A DNA stretch of 29,208 bases, from contig CAZBAF010000009.1 of assembly GCA_964490245.1 (NCBI GenBank), positions 1 to 29,208 of the forward strand, given 5' to 3'. Every line of letters starts with the position of its first letter. Positions within the stretch are counted from its first letter, which is position 1. Source of the stretch: CAZBAF01 sp964490245 (lineage in GTDB: Bacteria; Patescibacteriota; Saccharimonadia; Saccharimonadales; JACDBH01). The notes under the pieces are model-generated. The model had not been told where the DNA came from and made no database searches. It saw only the letters and a list, made by a program, of their open reading frames with translations. The translations under genes were made by a program, and so were the position numbers. Positions 12,464-20,631 of the stretch are shown here, piece after piece.

Positions 12464-13027
12464 ATGATAGTGTTCTTTGGTCCGGCAGGTGCAGGCAAGA
12501 GCGTGCAGGGTCAGATATTGGCTGCCCGCCACGGCTGGCGCTGGCTGTCGTCCGGACAGTTGCTGCGTGACAGCCGCGATCCGCAGATTATGGAACAAAT
12601 GCGGACCGGGGCGTTAGTCGGCGACGAGCAGACAAACGAGGTTATCGCCGATGCACTGGAGCGTGCCGAAGGCATAGACAGAGTTATACTGGATGGTTTT
12701 CCGCGGCGGATTGATCAGGCAAAGTGGCTGATCGAGACAAAGGGCCGGCATAACCGTTCAATTACGCTGGCGGTTGTCCTGGAGGTGCCGCGGGCTGAGC
12801 TCGAAAAGCGCCTGCAGGTGCGCGGCCGCGTCGATGATACGTCGGACGCAATCGAAGAGCGGCTGTCTATTTATCGCAAAGAGATATATCCGATTCTTAC
12901 TTTTTTGACCGACCAGCAGGTGCGGATTGCGCATATCGATGGTACCGGAACTGTCGGACAGGTTCATGACCGCATAGAGTCAGAGCTGGCCGCAGTTAAA
13001 ATAGTTAATGACAATACGGCACTCTAG
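12464..13027 (+). CDS. adk: Adenylate kinase
   Basis: A 187-residue enzyme interconverting ATP+AMP and 2 ADP. P-loop GPAGAGKS is at residues 6-13, the AMP-binding SSGQLLRD follows, DGFPRR is at 77-82, and RGRVDDT marks the start of a short LID. The LID lacks both the extended beta domain and zinc cysteines, so this is the short form (~190 residues) common in small genomes. ATG 12464 is chosen because the P-loop then has its usual short N-terminus and GGGAGC lies about ten bases upstream; an ATG at 12446 is in frame. map follows after 2 nt, the common adk-map pair, here away from the secY operon. Confidence 0.92.
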   Translation: MIVFFGPAGAGKSVQGQILAARHGWRWLSSGQLLRDSRDPQIMEQMRTGALVGDEQTNEVIADALERAEGIDRVILDGFPRRIDQAKWLIETKGRHNRSITLAVVLEVPRAELEKRLQVRGRVDDTSDAIEERLSIYRKEIYPILTFLTDQQVRIAHIDGTGTVGQVHDRIESELAAVKIVNDNTAL

Positions 13028-13029
13028 GC

Positions 13030-13791
13030 ATGTTCACCAGGATTAAAACAGATGCAGAACTGGACGCGATGCGCACGGCCGGGTCGATGCTTGCTGCTGT
13101 GCTTGGGCTGGTAGAGAAGTCAGCTGAAGCCGGCATGAGCACAAAAGAACTGGCGGATATCGCCGCTGACGAGCTGGAGCGACTGGGGGGCAAGCCTTCG
13201 TTTTTGGGGTATCCGGGGTTTACGCCTTTTCCGGATGTGATCTGTATATCCATAAATGATGAAGTTGTTCATGGCGTGCCTCGTGCTGATGTCCTCTTGA
13301 GAAAGGGCGATCTGGTAAGTATTGATTTTGGGGTAACCTATGAAGACATGGTTACTGACGCAGCCCGCAGTTTTATACTCGGGGGTGAGGCAAAGGCGCA
13401 GGTTAAACAGCTCGTACAAGATACCGAGAGAGCGCTGTTCGCGGGTATCGAGATGTTGAGAGACGGAGTGCGTGTTGGCGATATTAGCAGCGCGGTCCAA
13501 AAGGTGCTGGTACCGGGCGGGTACGGAATCGTGAGGGATCTGGTCGGGCATGGGGTCGGCCATCAGCTGCACGAGGAGCCGGACATACCAAATTATGGGT
13601 TTGCGGGCTCCGGGCCGGTTCTAAGGGCCGGCATGACTATTGCTATTGAGCCTATGGCCACGCTGGGAACGCATGCCGTTACTGTTGACGAGGATCAGTG
13701 GACGGTGCGTACGGCCGACGGGTCGCTGGCGGCGCACTTTGAGAACACTGTGTTGATTACCGAGCGCGGGTTTGAAGTACTTACCCAGTAG
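13030..13791 (+). CDS. map: Methionine aminopeptidase, type I
   Basis: A 253-residue enzyme that removes the initiator Met after deformylation. Metal ligands can be placed as Asp99 (SIDFG), Asp110 (TDAARSF), His174 (GHGVGHQLHEEP), Glu207 (AIEPM) and the Glu in HFENT near the C-terminus. Length and motif spacing are typical of type Ia enzymes without an N-terminal zinc extension. The ATG is 2 nt after the adk stop, so the genes are translationally linked. It completes a window-wide set of N-terminal processing genes (fmt, def, map). Confidence 0.94.
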   Translation: MFTRIKTDAELDAMRTAGSMLAAVLGLVEKSAEAGMSTKELADIAADELERLGGKPSFLGYPGFTPFPDVICISINDEVVHGVPRADVLLRKGDLVSIDFGVTYEDMVTDAARSFILGGEAKAQVKQLVQDTERALFAGIEMLRDGVRVGDISSAVQKVLVPGGYGIVRDLVGHGVGHQLHEEPDIPNYGFAGSGPVLRAGMTIAIEPMATLGTHAVTVDEDQWTVRTADGSLAAHFENTVLITERGFEVLTQ

Positions 13792-13795
13792 TATT

Positions 13796-13896
13796 TTTCA
13801 TTTTACATTTATCATGTATCATTGACCTCCAACCGGAGCCTGAATGAAAAATGATACCTGATAAATTAATGAAAATTGTAAATTGAGAATTGAAAA
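13796..13896. repeat. Degenerate heptamer arrays in inverted orientation
   Basis: The left array is four 7-bp units (TTTCATT, TTACATT, TATCATG, TATCATT; 13796-13823). The right array is eight 7-bp units in strict phase (13841-13896; for example TGAATGA, AAAATGA, TTGTAAA, TTGAGAA, TTGAAAA). The arrays are partly complementary (ATGATAC/GTATCAT, AATGAAAAT/ATTTTCATT), so the transcript could form a long hairpin around ACCTCCAACCGGAGCC. The tract fills the gap between map and the ftsA promoter. Confidence 0.75.
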
Positions 13897-13908
13897 TTAT
13901 CCTCAAAG

Positions 13909-13937
13909 TTGTCATCGGTAACCTCTAGCGGTATACT
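13909..13937 (+). promoter_or_regulatory. Consensus promoter giving a leaderless ftsA mRNA
   Basis: TTGTCA (13909-13914), a 17-nt spacer and TATACT (13932-13937). The -10 ends 6 nt before ATG 13944, predicting transcription from the start codon itself, with no Shine-Dalgarno site. Confidence 0.75.
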
Positions 13938-13943
13938 GCCAAC

Positions 13944-15188
13944 ATGAGTAATACCGCATTTCCGCACTTTGCCGGTATTGATATAGGTACCCAGACGGTC
14001 AGATGTGTTATCGGCATGTTTGATGATCCTGATGCCAGCGTCCCGTCGATTATTGGCTATGGTTCGGCGCCGAATGCGGGCATGAGAAAAGGGGTAGTGT
14101 CACATGTTGAGGATGTGGCACAGGCTGTTCATGCGGCGGTACAGGAGGCCGAGCGTCTTTCGGGTACGAGGGTCAACGCTGCGACCGTAAATGTGAATGG
14201 CGTGCATGTTGCAGGTGTAAACTCAAGGGGCGTGATCGCTATATCAACAGCAAACCGCGAGATAAGCGTAGAAGATCGCGAGCGTGCCGAGGAAGCGGCG
14301 ACGATTATCCAGCTGCCACCCAATCGTGACATTATCCAGGTATTTGCCAAGAGTTACCGGTTGGATGGCCAGGAGAGCATAAAGGATCCGGTTGGCATGC
14401 ATGGGGTGCGTCTTGAGGTGGATACGCATATTATTACGGTATCAACGCCGGCGATAAAAAGCCTTGATACTGCGCTGACAAAGGCGGGGATTGTGCCGTC
14501 TCATCACACCGTCTCCAGTCTGGCGGCTGCAGAGGCCGTATTGCAGCGGCAGCAGAAAGAGGCCGGAACAGCGGTCCTGGATATTGGCGCCGGCACCACT
14601 AACCTGGTTGTGCTGGAAGACGGCGAGGTTCAGCATGTGGCGGTTCTTCCGATTGGCGGTATACATTTTACCAACGATCTGGCCATCGGCCTGCGGACCG
14701 ATCTGGATATTGCCGAAATCGCCAAGATTCAGCACGGCACCCTTAAGTCCTCTGTCAAGCAGCCCGCAACCGTAAAGGTTAGGGCAGAGGGCAAAGAGCA
14801 TGAGTTTATTAGCGCGGACATACGTATGGTTTTAGAGGCGCGTACAGAAGAGCTCTTTGAATACGTCGAAAAAGAGCTGAAGAAAATTCACAAATCACGT
14901 CAGCTGCCGGGCGGTGTGGTACTGACCGGCGGGACCTCCAAACTGCCCGGCATAGACGAGTTTGCCCGCGAGCAGCTGGAGTTGCCTGCGCGTATCGGCG
15001 AACTACTGCCGGCAGGCGGGCTGGCTGACAGTATTGCCGGCAAGTCCTACGAAACAGCTGTGGGCCTGATGTGGCTTGATATGCTGCTTGGACAACATAG
15101 TAATTCAATCGTAACAGCGGCGGACACGTTGGGCGGGCTGAATTCTATGGCACGAAATGTATTCAAAAAGCTACGCCGCAAGACCTAA
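13944..15188 (+). CDS. ftsA: Cell division protein FtsA
   Basis: A 414-residue actin-like ATPase that tethers FtsZ to the membrane. ASKHA motifs: AGIDIGTQTVRCVIG (phosphate 1), a 1C subdomain around residues 85-160, VLDIGAGTTNLVVLEDGE (phosphate 2), and VVLTGGTSKLPGI (adenosine). The last residues (ARNVFKKLRRKT) form the short amphipathic helix that inserts into the membrane. Length agrees with the family (~420). ftsZ follows after 93 nt with its own promoter. Confidence 0.94.
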   Translation: MSNTAFPHFAGIDIGTQTVRCVIGMFDDPDASVPSIIGYGSAPNAGMRKGVVSHVEDVAQAVHAAVQEAERLSGTRVNAATVNVNGVHVAGVNSRGVIAISTANREISVEDRERAEEAATIIQLPPNRDIIQVFAKSYRLDGQESIKDPVGMHGVRLEVDTHIITVSTPAIKSLDTALTKAGIVPSHHTVSSLAAAEAVLQRQQKEAGTAVLDIGAGTTNLVVLEDGEVQHVAVLPIGGIHFTNDLAIGLRTDLDIAEIAKIQHGTLKSSVKQPATVKVRAEGKEHEFISADIRMVLEARTEELFEYVEKELKKIHKSRQLPGGVVLTGGTSKLPGIDEFAREQLELPARIGELLPAGGLADSIAGKSYETAVGLMWLDMLLGQHSNSIVTAADTLGGLNSMARNVFKKLRRKT

Positions 15189-15222
15189 GGGTCACTGGCT
15201 ACATTTTTTGACCATTTTCTAA

Positions 15223-15251
15223 TTGCCCTAAGATGTGTGCTGCGATATACT
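15223..15251 (+). promoter_or_regulatory. Sigma70-type promoter for ftsZ
   Basis: TTGCCC (15223-15228), a 17-nt spacer and TATACT (15246-15251). The leader of about 24 nt carries AGAGGAG (15264-15270) upstream of ATG 15282, so ftsZ is leadered whereas the neighbouring ftsA is predicted leaderless. Confidence 0.75.
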
Positions 15252-15281
15252 GCTGCTTAGGAAAGAGGAGTTTATAGTCCC

Positions 15282-16559
15282 ATGCCACAGGTAACACCTA
15301 CCATAGAGACATTTGCGCGTATTGTTGTCGTTGGTGTCGGCGGCGCCGGCGGTGCAGCCCTGAACCGTATGATAGATGCGGGCGTGCATGGCGTGGACTT
15401 CGTGGCTATTAATACTGATGCGCAGGCGCTTCATCACTCGCTTGCCCATACCAAGATCCACATCGGCAAAGACGCCACGAGGGGTCTGGGTGCCGGGGCG
15501 GACCCGTCAGTGGGACAGCATGCTGCCGAGGAATCGCGCGAGGAGATAGCACAGGCCCTTGAGGGTGCAGATATGATTTTTGTGACTCTGGGTGCCGGCG
15601 GGGGTACCGGCAGCGGTGCCGGCCCGATCGTAGCGGAGGTTGCTAAAGCCAACGGCGCTCTGGTTGTCGGTTTTGCCACCAAGCCTTTTGCATTCGAGGG
15701 TGTTAAGCGCCGTCGCAATTCAGAGGTCGCCATAGAGGGTCTGCGACGCTCGGTGGACACTCTTATTACGATCCCTAATGACCGCCTGCTGCAAACCATT
15801 GACCGCCACACGCCGCTGCTTGAGGCTTTCAAAGTTGCCGATGACGTGTTGCGCCAGGGTGTACAGGGTATATCCGACCTTATTACCGTAAACGGCCTTA
15901 TCAACCTGGACTTTGCAGATGTTAAAACGGTTATGAGTAATGCCGGCTCTGCCCTGATGGGTATTGGCCGGGCCAGCGGCGAAAACCGTGCGGCCGAGGC
16001 GGCGCAGCAGGCCATCGAATCGCCGCTGCTCGAGGTCTCTATAGACGGCGCCCGGGGTATCCTCTTTAACGTTATTGGCGGCAACGATATGACCATGCAT
16101 GAGATAAATGCCGCAGCAGAGGTCATTACAAACGCAGCTGACCCGGATGCTAATATCATATTTGGTGCTACTATTGACCCGGATCTTCAGGGCGAGATTA
16201 TTATAACAGTCGTTGCTACCGGTTTTGATGCCGTTTATTATGCAAACCGCCTGACCAATGAGGCTCCGGCCGCAGAAAGCCAGGTGCAGCAGACAGTCGT
16301 TTCAACCAATGAAAAAACAATGTCCGATATAAATATGGACCTTGAAAAGAAAGCGAACGACGATATTGCCGAGGATTTTCAGTCGGACAGGCCCCTCAAG
16401 CCGATCTGGGATGAAGAGACTACAAAGGAAGACAGGGCTAAGGATGAAGTAGCCGAGGGTTTCTTTGGATCGGTAGAAAAAGAAGACGATGATCTCGAAA
16501 AACCCTCTTTCCTGCGCCGTTTGAAGCGCCGTCGCGACTCCGGCAAGGATCAAAAATAG
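15282..16559 (+). CDS. ftsZ: Cell division protein FtsZ
   Basis: A 425-residue tubulin-like GTPase forming the division ring. The signature GGGTGSG is at residues 106-112 after GVGGAGGAALNRM (about 18-30); the T7 synergy loop NGLINLDFADVKTVM is present. The globular part ends near residue 325, followed by a variable acidic linker (~330-405) and the C-terminal peptide EKPSFLRRLKRRR, which fits the (D/E)xPxFLRR consensus that binds FtsA. The tail after it is strongly basic. The AGAGGAG site 11 nt upstream supports the ATG. Confidence 0.96.
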   Translation: MPQVTPTIETFARIVVVGVGGAGGAALNRMIDAGVHGVDFVAINTDAQALHHSLAHTKIHIGKDATRGLGAGADPSVGQHAAEESREEIAQALEGADMIFVTLGAGGGTGSGAGPIVAEVAKANGALVVGFATKPFAFEGVKRRRNSEVAIEGLRRSVDTLITIPNDRLLQTIDRHTPLLEAFKVADDVLRQGVQGISDLITVNGLINLDFADVKTVMSNAGSALMGIGRASGENRAAEAAQQAIESPLLEVSIDGARGILFNVIGGNDMTMHEINAAAEVITNAADPDANIIFGATIDPDLQGEIIITVVATGFDAVYYANRLTNEAPAAESQVQQTVVSTNEKTMSDINMDLEKKANDDIAEDFQSDRPLKPIWDEETTKEDRAKDEVAEGFFGSVEKEDDDLEKPSFLRRLKRRRDSGKDQK

Positions 16560-16620
16560 TCTCCTCATCAAGCATAAGCACAAGTGGTAAATAATACACC
16601 GTAAAATCGCCCGAACAGCC

Positions 16621-16650
16621 TTGCCAAACCACCAGCTGTAGGGGTATGAT
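16621..16650 (+). promoter_or_regulatory. Possible promoter for nrdR
   Basis: TTGCCA (16621-16626), an 18-nt spacer and TATGAT (16645-16650). The leader to ATG 16773 would be about 115 nt. Confidence 0.5.
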
Positions 16651-16709
16651 CAAAGGTAAATACGCTATATCTGGTAGGAAAGCGATTGGCACATTCAGAA
16701 AATAAATGA

Positions 16710-16757
16710 CCTGCGTGCGTCTCTAAAGACAGCACTGTTCTTAAGATCACACGCAGG
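16710..16757 (+). promoter_or_regulatory. Inverted repeat in the nrdR leader
   Basis: CCTGCGTG (16710-16717) and CACGCAGG (16750-16757) are perfect reverse complements, enclosing a smaller GTCT-CTAA-AGAC hairpin. The second arm directly abuts the AAGGG ribosome-binding site (16761-16765), so the stem could affect translation. It does not match the NrdR box as I know it. Confidence 0.45.
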
Positions 16758-16772
16758 GGAAAGGGTAGTACG

Positions 16773-17246
16773 ATGAGGTGTAATCAGTGTTCTATGGACG
16801 ACACCAAAGTCATCGAATCCCGTGATGTAGCCGAGGGCAAGGCCATACGCCGGCGCCGTGAATGCAGCGCCTGCCAGCACAGGTTTACCACCTACGAACG
16901 CTTGGAGCGACCGCAGTTGATAGTGATCAAGAATACGGGCGCCCGTGAGCTCTTCAGTCGCGATAAGCTGCTGGCCGGTCTTTACCGGGCGTGCGAGAAA
17001 ACCAGCGTTACCAGTGTTGAGCTGGAGCAGGTGGTGGATCGCATAGAGGATAAGCTGTACGAATGCGGAGAGACTGAAATAGCCTCCAGTCGGATCGGTC
17101 AGGAGGTCATGACAGAGCTTGCCGCGGTCAACGAGGTTGCTTATGTGCGGTTTGCCAGTGTCTATCGACGCTTTAAGGACATCGCCGGATTCGAGAAAGA
17201 GTTATCGCAAATTAAAAATCTGCGTACAGAGCCAGCTAAGCCTTAG
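16773..17246 (+). CDS. nrdR: Transcriptional repressor NrdR
   Basis: A 157-residue repressor of ribonucleotide reductase genes. The N-terminal zinc ribbon has CNQC at residues 3-6 and CSAC at 31-34 with the conserved HRFTTYER after it. The ATP-cone domain spans about 49-139 (LIVIKNTGARELFSRDKLLAGL, then VAYVRFASVYRRFKD). NrdR senses ATP/dATP through the cone and binds NrdR boxes. AAGGG lies 7 nt upstream. The next gene is nrdJ, its likely target, but I could not see a convincing NrdR box in front of nrdJ. Confidence 0.95.
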   Translation: MRCNQCSMDDTKVIESRDVAEGKAIRRRRECSACQHRFTTYERLERPQLIVIKNTGARELFSRDKLLAGLYRACEKTSVTSVELEQVVDRIEDKLYECGETEIASSRIGQEVMTELAAVNEVAYVRFASVYRRFKDIAGFEKELSQIKNLRTEPAKP

Positions 17247-17251
17247 GGCTT

Positions 17252-17355
17252 AACGGCTCCCCGCGTTGCTTCTGCAGTCTGCAGGAGTATCGAGGAGAGC
17301 CGTTCCGCTGAACTTCTTTTTGATCCGTGTGCGTTTAGAGAGATGCGCGCCGGAT
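17252..17355 (+). promoter_or_regulatory. Structured region in the nrdR-nrdJ gap
   Basis: The 195-bp gap contains AACGGCT (17252-17258) pairing with AGCCGTT (17298-17304), a CTGCAG direct repeat in the loop, and ATCCG (17323-17327) pairing with CGGAT (17351-17355) with inner GCG/CGC pairs. The first hairpin starts 5 nt after the nrdR stop. I looked for the B12 box of cobalamin riboswitches, because NrdJ uses adenosylcobalamin, and did not find it. Confidence 0.4.
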
Positions 17356-17441
17356 TGTTTGCGAGATAAAGGCAGGAGAAGCGGGGGAACTCTACAACAA
17401 ACAGATAAGTAATAAAAAATAAGGAAGTGAGGGTACAAAAA

Positions 17442-20222
17442 ATGGCACAAACAACAGGCTTGGGCGTAAGAAGGTTTTTTACGAAGCCAAAAACTAAGGC
17501 ATATGACGCGATCAAGTGGGTAAAGCGTGATTCGGTTATTATGAACCCGGCTACCAATAAACCGGTTTTTGAACAGCGGGGTGTTGAGTTTCCGGAAGGT
17601 TGGTCGCTGAACGCGATTAACATTGTGGCACAGAAGTATTTTACCGGTACGCCCGGCACCAGCGAGCGCGAGTCATCACTCAAGCACCTTATCGACAGGG
17701 TAGCCGACACGATTACGCGGCAGGGCAGCCAGGAGGGCTATTTTGAGTCCGACGCCGAGGCCGAAGATTTCCGTGAGGAGCTTAAGGCAATACTTGCCAC
17801 ACAGCGGGCCGCTTTTAACTCGCCGGTATGGTTTAACATCGGTGCGTCTGAGCGGGCTCAGCAGGCCAGCGCCTGTTTCATTCTGTCGGTTGAAGACACG
17901 ATGCCGTCAATTTTGAACTGGTACAAAGAAGAGGGCTTCATCTTTAAGGGCGGCTCCGGCTCAGGTCTGAATGTCAGCTCGATCCGCTCCAGCAAAGAGC
18001 GCCTCGGCAAGAGTGCCGGGACGGCTTCCGGCCCCTTAAGCTTTATGCGCGGTGCCGATGCCAGCGCAGGCGCAATCAAGAGCGGCGGCAAGACGCGCCG
18101 TGCTGCCAAGATGGTCATCATGAACGCAGACCATCCTGATGTTGAGGAGTTTATATGGTGCAAGGCAATTGAGGAGCGCAAGGCTCGCGTCCTTAAAGAG
18201 GCCGGCTTTGATATGGACCTGGACGGCAAGGACTCGTTCTCGGTGCAGTATCAGAATGCAAACAACTCGGTCCGGGTGAGCGACGAGTTTATGAAGGCTG
18301 TTGAGGCTGACGCCGACTGGGATCTGCGTGCAGTGACTACCGGCGAAGTCGTCGAGACGGTCAAGGCGCGCCACCTGTTCCGGCAGATTGCTGAAGCTGC
18401 GTGGGAGTGTGCTGATCCGGGTATGCAGTTTGATACAACCATCAACCACTGGCATACGACGCCGAATGCCGGCCGCATCAACGGCTCAAACCCCTGCTCT
18501 GAGTACATGCACCTGGATAACTCGGCCTGTAACCTGGCCAGCATCAACCTGCTGAAGTTTTTGAAGGATGACGGTACGTTTGACATCGAAGCTTTCAAGC
18601 ACACCGTAGAGGTGATATTTACCGCTCAGGAAATCCTGGTTGGCTACTCGGAGTACCCAACCGAGAAGATTACCAAAAATGCGCGGGCTTACCGCGAGCT
18701 TGGTATCGGCTATGCCAACCTGGGTGCGCTTTTGATGGCGTTGGGTCTGCCATATGATTCTGATGAGGGGCGCGCAATTGCCGCCACTGTCACAGCGCTC
18801 ATGACCGGTCATGCTTACGCGACCAGCGCGCGTCTGAGCCGTCAGGTCGGGCCATTTGCCGGCTTCCACAAAGATCGGGATGCAATGCTGAACGTGCTGC
18901 GCATGCACCGCGAAGAGGTTTCAAAGATTGACGCAAGTCTTGTTTCTGAGGAATTGCTCAGCGCTGCTGCCAGCGCCTGGGACGAGGCGGTAGAACTCGG
19001 CGAGCTGTACGGTGTGCGCAATTCGCAGGCCAGCCTGCTTGCCCCGACCGGTACCATCGGCTTTATGATGGACTGTGACACTACCGGTATTGAGCCTGAT
19101 TTGGGCCTGGTTAAATTCAAGAAGCTCGTTGGTGGCGGTACCATGACAATTGTTAACCAAACAGTGCCGCGTGCACTCAAAGCGCTTGGCTACACCAAGA
19201 AGCAGACTGACGATATCGTCAATTACATCGATACCGAAAAGACAATCACCGGTGCACCGCACCTCAAGAAAGAGCATCTGCCGGTCTTTGCCTGTTCGAT
19301 GGGTGATAACGCTATTCATTACATGGGCCACGTCAAGATGATGGGCGCTGTACAGCCTTTCCTGAGCGGCGCTATCAGTAAAACAGTCAACATGCCCGAG
19401 GAAGTCACTGTCGAGGAAGTCGAGCAGCTGCATCTTGAGTCATGGAAACTCGGCCTTAAGGCGGTAGCTATTTACCGTGAGGGCAGCAAGGTTGGCCAGC
19501 CGCTCAGCATGATGAAGAAGGGCGGCGACGCCAAGAATGAGGTTGCCAGTGAGGCTGCTCCGACGGCAGAAGCTGTCAATGACAAGTACATCGTTAAGGG
19601 TACGATTCGCCGCAAGCTGCCGCGTGTGCGCAACAGCAAGACCTACCATTTTGAACTGGCGGATATCGACGGTTACTTTACGGTGGGCGAGTACGAAGAC
19701 GGCCAGCCGGGCGAACTGTTTGTGAGTATCAGCAAGCAGGGCAGCACTATGTCAGGTCTGATGGACTCATTCGCGATTTCTGTGAGCCACGGTTTGCAAT
19801 ACGGCGTGCCGCTGAAGAGCTATGTTAAGACGCTGCGCGGTACCAGCTTTGCGCCGGCCGGTATTACGGATGATCCAGATATCCGCACTGCCAGCTCGCT
19901 GACGGACTATATTGTCCGCCGCTTGGCACTGGACTACCTAAGTTTTGATGACCGGCTCGAACTCGGCCTGGCTGATATCGATGACATGCCAGAGGAGCAG
20001 GTCAGCCTGTTAAGCGAAGACACAAATCAAGCTCAGGAGCCAAAAGTGGCTGCGGCAGCGGAAAGCGCGCCAGCGCCAGCAGTTAGTCAGCCTGCAGTAA
20101 AAGCCAAGAGGGCGATTGCGGACGAGGCAGCGCCAATGTGCTACAACTGCGGCAACCAGACGCAAAAAGCCGGCAGCTGCTATGTCTGCACCAGCTGCGG
20201 CAGTACCACCGGCTGTAGCTAG
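17442..20222 (+). CDS. nrdJ: Adenosylcobalamin-dependent ribonucleotide reductase (class II)
   Basis: A 926-residue enzyme reducing ribonucleotides to deoxyribonucleotides with B12-derived radicals and no oxygen requirement. Landmarks: FNSPVWFN near residue 130, GGSGSGLNVSSIRS, the radical motif NPCSE at 350-354 followed by SACNLASINLL, LAPTGTIGFMMDCDTTGIEPD, YREGSK, and a cysteine-rich C-terminal tail (CYNCG, then CYVCTSCGSTTGC) that regenerates the active site or binds zinc. No N-terminal ATP cone is present. ATG 17442 is chosen because GAGGG (17429-17433) precedes it; a GTG at 17427 would add five residues. nrdR lies upstream and a thioredoxin-fold gene lies downstream. Confidence 0.95.
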   Translation: MAQTTGLGVRRFFTKPKTKAYDAIKWVKRDSVIMNPATNKPVFEQRGVEFPEGWSLNAINIVAQKYFTGTPGTSERESSLKHLIDRVADTITRQGSQEGYFESDAEAEDFREELKAILATQRAAFNSPVWFNIGASERAQQASACFILSVEDTMPSILNWYKEEGFIFKGGSGSGLNVSSIRSSKERLGKSAGTASGPLSFMRGADASAGAIKSGGKTRRAAKMVIMNADHPDVEEFIWCKAIEERKARVLKEAGFDMDLDGKDSFSVQYQNANNSVRVSDEFMKAVEADADWDLRAVTTGEVVETVKARHLFRQIAEAAWECADPGMQFDTTINHWHTTPNAGRINGSNPCSEYMHLDNSACNLASINLLKFLKDDGTFDIEAFKHTVEVIFTAQEILVGYSEYPTEKITKNARAYRELGIGYANLGALLMALGLPYDSDEGRAIAATVTALMTGHAYATSARLSRQVGPFAGFHKDRDAMLNVLRMHREEVSKIDASLVSEELLSAAASAWDEAVELGELYGVRNSQASLLAPTGTIGFMMDCDTTGIEPDLGLVKFKKLVGGGTMTIVNQTVPRALKALGYTKKQTDDIVNYIDTEKTITGAPHLKKEHLPVFACSMGDNAIHYMGHVKMMGAVQPFLSGAISKTVNMPEEVTVEEVEQLHLESWKLGLKAVAIYREGSKVGQPLSMMKKGGDAKNEVASEAAPTAEAVNDKYIVKGTIRRKLPRVRNSKTYHFELADIDGYFTVGEYEDGQPGELFVSISKQGSTMSGLMDSFAISVSHGLQYGVPLKSYVKTLRGTSFAPAGITDDPDIRTASSLTDYIVRRLALDYLSFDDRLELGLADIDDMPEEQVSLLSEDTNQAQEPKVAAAAESAPAPAVSQPAVKAKRAIADEAAPMCYNCGNQTQKAGSCYVCTSCGSTTGCS

Positions 20223-20242
20223 AGTAACAGTCTGGTAAAAAT

Positions 20243-20285
20243 AAATAGGAACTGGCATAAAAACTAGTTCCTATTTTCTATTTTC
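20243..20285 (+). terminator. Terminator of nrdJ
   Basis: AAATAGGAACT (20243-20253) and AGTTCCTATTT (20266-20276) form a perfect 11-bp stem followed by a T-rich run (TCTATTTTCTAT). It lies 20 nt after the nrdJ stop and directly ahead of the next gene's -10 box. Confidence 0.8.
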
Positions 20286-20287
20286 TA

Positions 20288-20293
20288 TATACT
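20288..20293 (+). promoter_or_regulatory. TATACT box giving a leaderless mRNA (thioredoxin-fold gene)
   Basis: TATACT ends 6 nt before ATG 20300 with no Shine-Dalgarno site. The -35 region falls inside the nrdJ terminator stem (TAGTTC at 20265-20270) and is weak. Confidence 0.5.
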
Positions 20294-20299
20294 AAGCTT

Positions 20300-20569
20300 A
20301 TGCGCGTTGTTATTTTATATCGGCCGGATTCTGAACATGCCCGCAGGGTAGAGGAGTATATTGCCGACTTTGAGCGCTTTCATCCCGGCGGCCAACTTGA
20401 GGTACTCCATGTTGACAGCATAGAAGGCACGGAGATTATGAAGCTGTACGGTCTTATGGAGCATCCGGCAGTATTGGCGCTGAGCCGTGACGGCCAGCTG
20501 CAGCAGCAGTGGCAGGGCATTGATAAGCTGCCGCTTATGAACGACCTCGCTTACTACGCCCAGCAATAA
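20300..20569 (+). CDS. Cysteine-free thioredoxin-fold protein
   Basis: An 89-residue protein with a thioredoxin/glutaredoxin-like plan: first strand MRVVILYRPDSEHARRVEEY, middle strand LEVLHVDSIEGTEIMKLYGL, then EHPAVLAL with the cis-Pro-like segment, and a strand-helix end (QQWQGIDKLPLMNDLAYY). The position of the redox CxxC is occupied by PDSEH and the whole protein has no cysteine, so it cannot act as a disulfide reductase. Its place after nrdJ suggests a link with ribonucleotide reduction, for example as a structural partner, but it has its own predicted promoter and a terminator lies between. The fold assignment is by pattern only. Confidence 0.65.
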   Translation: MRVVILYRPDSEHARRVEEYIADFERFHPGGQLEVLHVDSIEGTEIMKLYGLMEHPAVLALSRDGQLQQQWQGIDKLPLMNDLAYYAQQ

Positions 20570-20593
20570 GCCGGCCAAATCGGCAAAATAATT

Positions 20594-20629
20594 TCCACAG
20601 AAATGGTCCAGCTGGACAAAAAGTGTAGA
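20594..20629. promoter_or_regulatory. 36-bp interrupted palindrome, copy 1 (after the stop of the PaaX/Cas2-like gene)
   Basis: TCCACA - N6 - GTCCAGCTGGAC (20606-20617) - N6 - TGTAGA. The core is a perfect 12-bp palindrome, and the outer hexamers are symmetric apart from one base. It ends 2 nt from the stop codon (20632-20634, minus strand). Copy 2 at 21095-21130 has the same layout. The position matching the -10 box in copy 2 is degenerate here. Confidence 0.85.
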
Positions 20630-20631
20630 AA

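Noticed and set aside
17360..17400. GCGGGGGAACTCTACAAC before nrdJ as part of a cobalamin riboswitch.
   Set aside because: The conserved B12 box and the long-range pairing elements are not visible. The similarity is limited to a few bases.
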